The notes below the pieces were generated by a model that searched no databases, was not told the origin of the DNA, and saw only the letters and a list, made by a program, of their open reading frames with translations. 5,708 nt of DNA, taken from contig JAODNB010000424.1 of assembly GCA_025464795.1 (NCBI GenBank), forward strand, positions 1 to 5,708, in the 5' to 3' direction. A program made the position numbers and the translations under genes. This document shows positions 4,656 to 5,708 of this stretch, piece by piece. Position 1 is the first letter of the stretch. Each line of letters opens with the position of its first letter. This DNA comes from Frankiales bacterium (GTDB taxonomy: Bacteria; Actinomycetota; Actinomycetes; Mycobacteriales; SCTD01).

Positions 4656-5141
4656 TCAGTCCCAGGGCCCCGGCCAGGGCGAGGGCGGGTGGCCCGCGCA
4701 CTGCTGGACGAACTGGTCGATGTACCAGCGGGAGAACGCTGCCTGCTCCTCCGGCTGCGCCAGGGTGAGCAGGAAGGCGCGGCAGTACTCCTCCGCCTCG
4801 TCGAGCAGGTCCCGCATGCGCTGCGCCGACGCGGCGCTCGAGCGTGGCACCTCGTAGGTCAGGTCGACCCGATCGAGACCGGTGGCCATTGCCTCGTCGC
4901 GCTCCACATCAGGACGGGCCCCTGCGGCGCCGTACTGGTTGCCGAGGACGTCCACCAGCTCACGCAGGCGTTCAGGCAGCTCTCGGTGCGGCGGAGACAG
5001 TGCGAGCAGGGACAGCTCCCTCATGATCTCGTCATGGTGCTCCGTCGCCCGCTGCCAGATCCGGAGCGGTGCCTGCAGCAGCCGAACGGTGACCAAGGTG
5101 TCGTTGCCCTCGCTCGCGTAGCGGCCGAGGGGGCTGGTCAT
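4656..5141 (-). CDS. Conserved 161-residue soluble protein of unknown function
   Basis: This acidic, largely helical protein has no signal peptide or membrane segment. Notable stretches are LVTVRLLQAPLRIWQRATEH (16-35), HDEIMRELSLLAL (36-48), RLRELVDVLGNQYGA (58-72), DLTYEVP (93-99), DLLDEAEEYCR (111-121) and FSRWYIDQFVQQ (136-147), ending in a Trp/Pro-rich tail PPSPWPGPW (152-160). From memory, actinobacterial proteins of this shape often lie beside SpoIIE-type phosphatase, STAS or histidine-kinase-like ATPase genes of partner-switching systems. None of those is visible here, so that role is only a suggestion. The frame is open further upstream to 5285, but that part overlaps the divergent gene and is basic and serine-rich, unlike the rest. 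The ATG at 5141 is therefore chosen. Its Shine-Dalgarno is weak (GAGAG, 2 bases away), and TAGGTT at 5154-5149 could be a -10 element giving a nearly leaderless mRNA. Confidence 0.8.
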   Translation of the reverse strand: MTSPLGRYASEGNDTLVTVRLLQAPLRIWQRATEHHDEIMRELSLLALSPPHRELPERLRELVDVLGNQYGAAGARPDVERDEAMATGLDRVDLTYEVPRSSAASAQRMRDLLDEAEEYCRAFLLTLAQPEEQAAFSRWYIDQFVQQCAGHPPSPWPGPWD

Positions 5142-5148
5142 GGCTCTC

Positions 5149-5154
5149 AACCTA
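5149..5154 (-). promoter_or_regulatory. Possible -10 element for the 161-residue protein gene
   Basis: On the minus strand TAGGTT (TANNNT) ends 7 bases before the ATG at 5141. It would give a leaderless transcript, which is frequent in actinobacteria and would explain the weak ribosome site. No clear -35 was seen. Confidence 0.3.
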
Positions 5155-5181
5155 TCCCGGGGACGTGCCGACGCCGAGTGC

Positions 5182-5708
5182 ATGACCCTGCTGGACGCCA
5201 CGGCGAAGATGCGCCGAGACCGCGAGCTCATCGAAGCGCTGATCGACGACCCGTCACGACTGGGTCCGGACTTCCAGCCCATCAAGCGGCTCAGCGACGG
5301 GTCCCTGGTCGGCTACAAGGCCACCGGGTCCGGGCAGCGCGGCACCGAGCTGGAGAGCACCCTGCAGCTGCTCGAGAGCGCACAGGCCAGCGGCTTGGTG
5401 GAACGGCTCGACTGGGCCTTCCGCTGCCTGGCCTTCGACGTCGCGACCGCGGCCGGGGTCTCCGCGGAGATCCACCTGACCCCTGAACCCGAGACGTACG
5501 GGTCCCCGTGCCCACCCCGGCTGGCCACGTCCTTCGGCAAGGGCCGGCGGCTGCTCGACGTCGCCGCAGAGGTGCACGTCGAGGCCTTCGAGCACCCGGG
5601 CCTCGACGCAGCGGCTGCGGAGTGGCGCGGATGGGGATGGCGCGTCGTCATCGCCGACATCAGCGAGATCGTCGACGCTGCGCTCCTGCGGCGGCTGGAC
5701 CAGCTGCG
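5182..5708 (+). CDS. Degenerate EAL-domain-like protein (3' end outside window)
   Basis: The first 175 codons of a frame that stays open to the window edge. After a short charged N-terminal helix (TAKMRRDRELIEALIDDP), residues 30-45 read DFQPIKRLSDGSLVGY. This is the usual first strand and turn of EAL-type cyclic-di-GMP phosphodiesterases. The next residues are KAT where EAL (Glu, a metal ligand) is expected, so catalysis is probably lost. Further along, EIHLTP (about 107-112) replaces the VNLS strand, EVHVEAFE (about 138-145) sits where ELTE is expected, and VVIADIS (about 160-166) takes the DDFG position with its first Asp changed to Ala. A c-di-GMP-binding or purely protein-binding domain is more likely than an enzyme. 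ATG 5182 keeps the gene clear of its divergent neighbour. ATG 5140 has a much better ribosome site (AGGGGG, 6 bases away) but adds 14 codons with atypical third positions (9 of 13 G/C, including CTA). The family call is moderate. Confidence 0.7.
   Translation, partial: MTLLDATAKMRRDRELIEALIDDPSRLGPDFQPIKRLSDGSLVGYKATGSGQRGTELESTLQLLESAQASGLVERLDWAFRCLAFDVATAAGVSAEIHLTPEPETYGSPCPPRLATSFGKGRRLLDVAAEVHVEAFEHPGLDAAAAEWRGWGWRVVIADISEIVDAALLRRLDQL

Noticed and set aside
5142..5285. N-terminal extension of the 161-residue protein
   Set aside because: Basic, Ser/Arg-rich, and antisense to the EAL-like coding region; the conserved-looking protein begins at 5141.
1..5708. CRISPR array, insertion sequence or phage genes
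   Set aside because: No regularly spaced repeats, transposase-like frames, terminal inverted repeats or phage structural genes are visible on either strand.

Overview
The window looks like chromosomal DNA of a high-GC Gram-positive actinobacterium. Codons are very rich in G/C at third positions, GTG starts are frequent, and two genes next to tadA belong to a type known from actinobacteria. The genus cannot be fixed from this sequence. No CRISPR array, transposase, integrase or attachment-site duplication was seen, and no gene-free stretch exceeds 300 bases.

Layout. (1) 1-1499, plus strand: the 3' part of a CsoR-family metal-sensing repressor, overlapping by ATGA a nine-or-so-helix COG0701/DUF318 permease with a C-terminal YHS metal-binding domain. 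This reads as a metal-responsive efflux operon. (2) 1530-1619, minus strand: a complete tRNA-Ser(CGA) with a long variable arm and encoded CCA. (3) 1733-2338, plus: a RutE-type nitroreductase/malonic semialdehyde reductase preceded by a near-perfect TTGA/TCAA palindrome. (4) 3797-2325, minus: a three-gene operon, all with GTG starts. It holds two 166-residue proteins of the TadA-associated type, which appear to be tandem paralogues, then tadA, the tRNA adenosine deaminase. tadA overlaps the nitroreductase tail to tail by 14 bases. (5) 3873-4604, plus: a conserved membrane protein of unknown function with an 11-residue repeat helix at its C-terminus, closed by a strong hairpin terminator. (6) 5141-4656, minus: a conserved 161-residue soluble protein of unknown function. 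(7) 5182 (or 5140) to the window end, plus: the start of a degenerate, probably inactive EAL-domain protein, divergent from (6).

How they fit together. Only three links are supported: CsoR controlling the permease it overlaps; TadA with its two small upstream partners; and the divergent 161-aa/EAL-like pair, which share a regulatory region and, with the longer EAL start, share the same four bases CATG as start codons. The best candidates for undescribed biology are the tandem paralogue pair in front of tadA and the divergent unknown/EAL-like pair. Neither amounts to a demonstrated new system.
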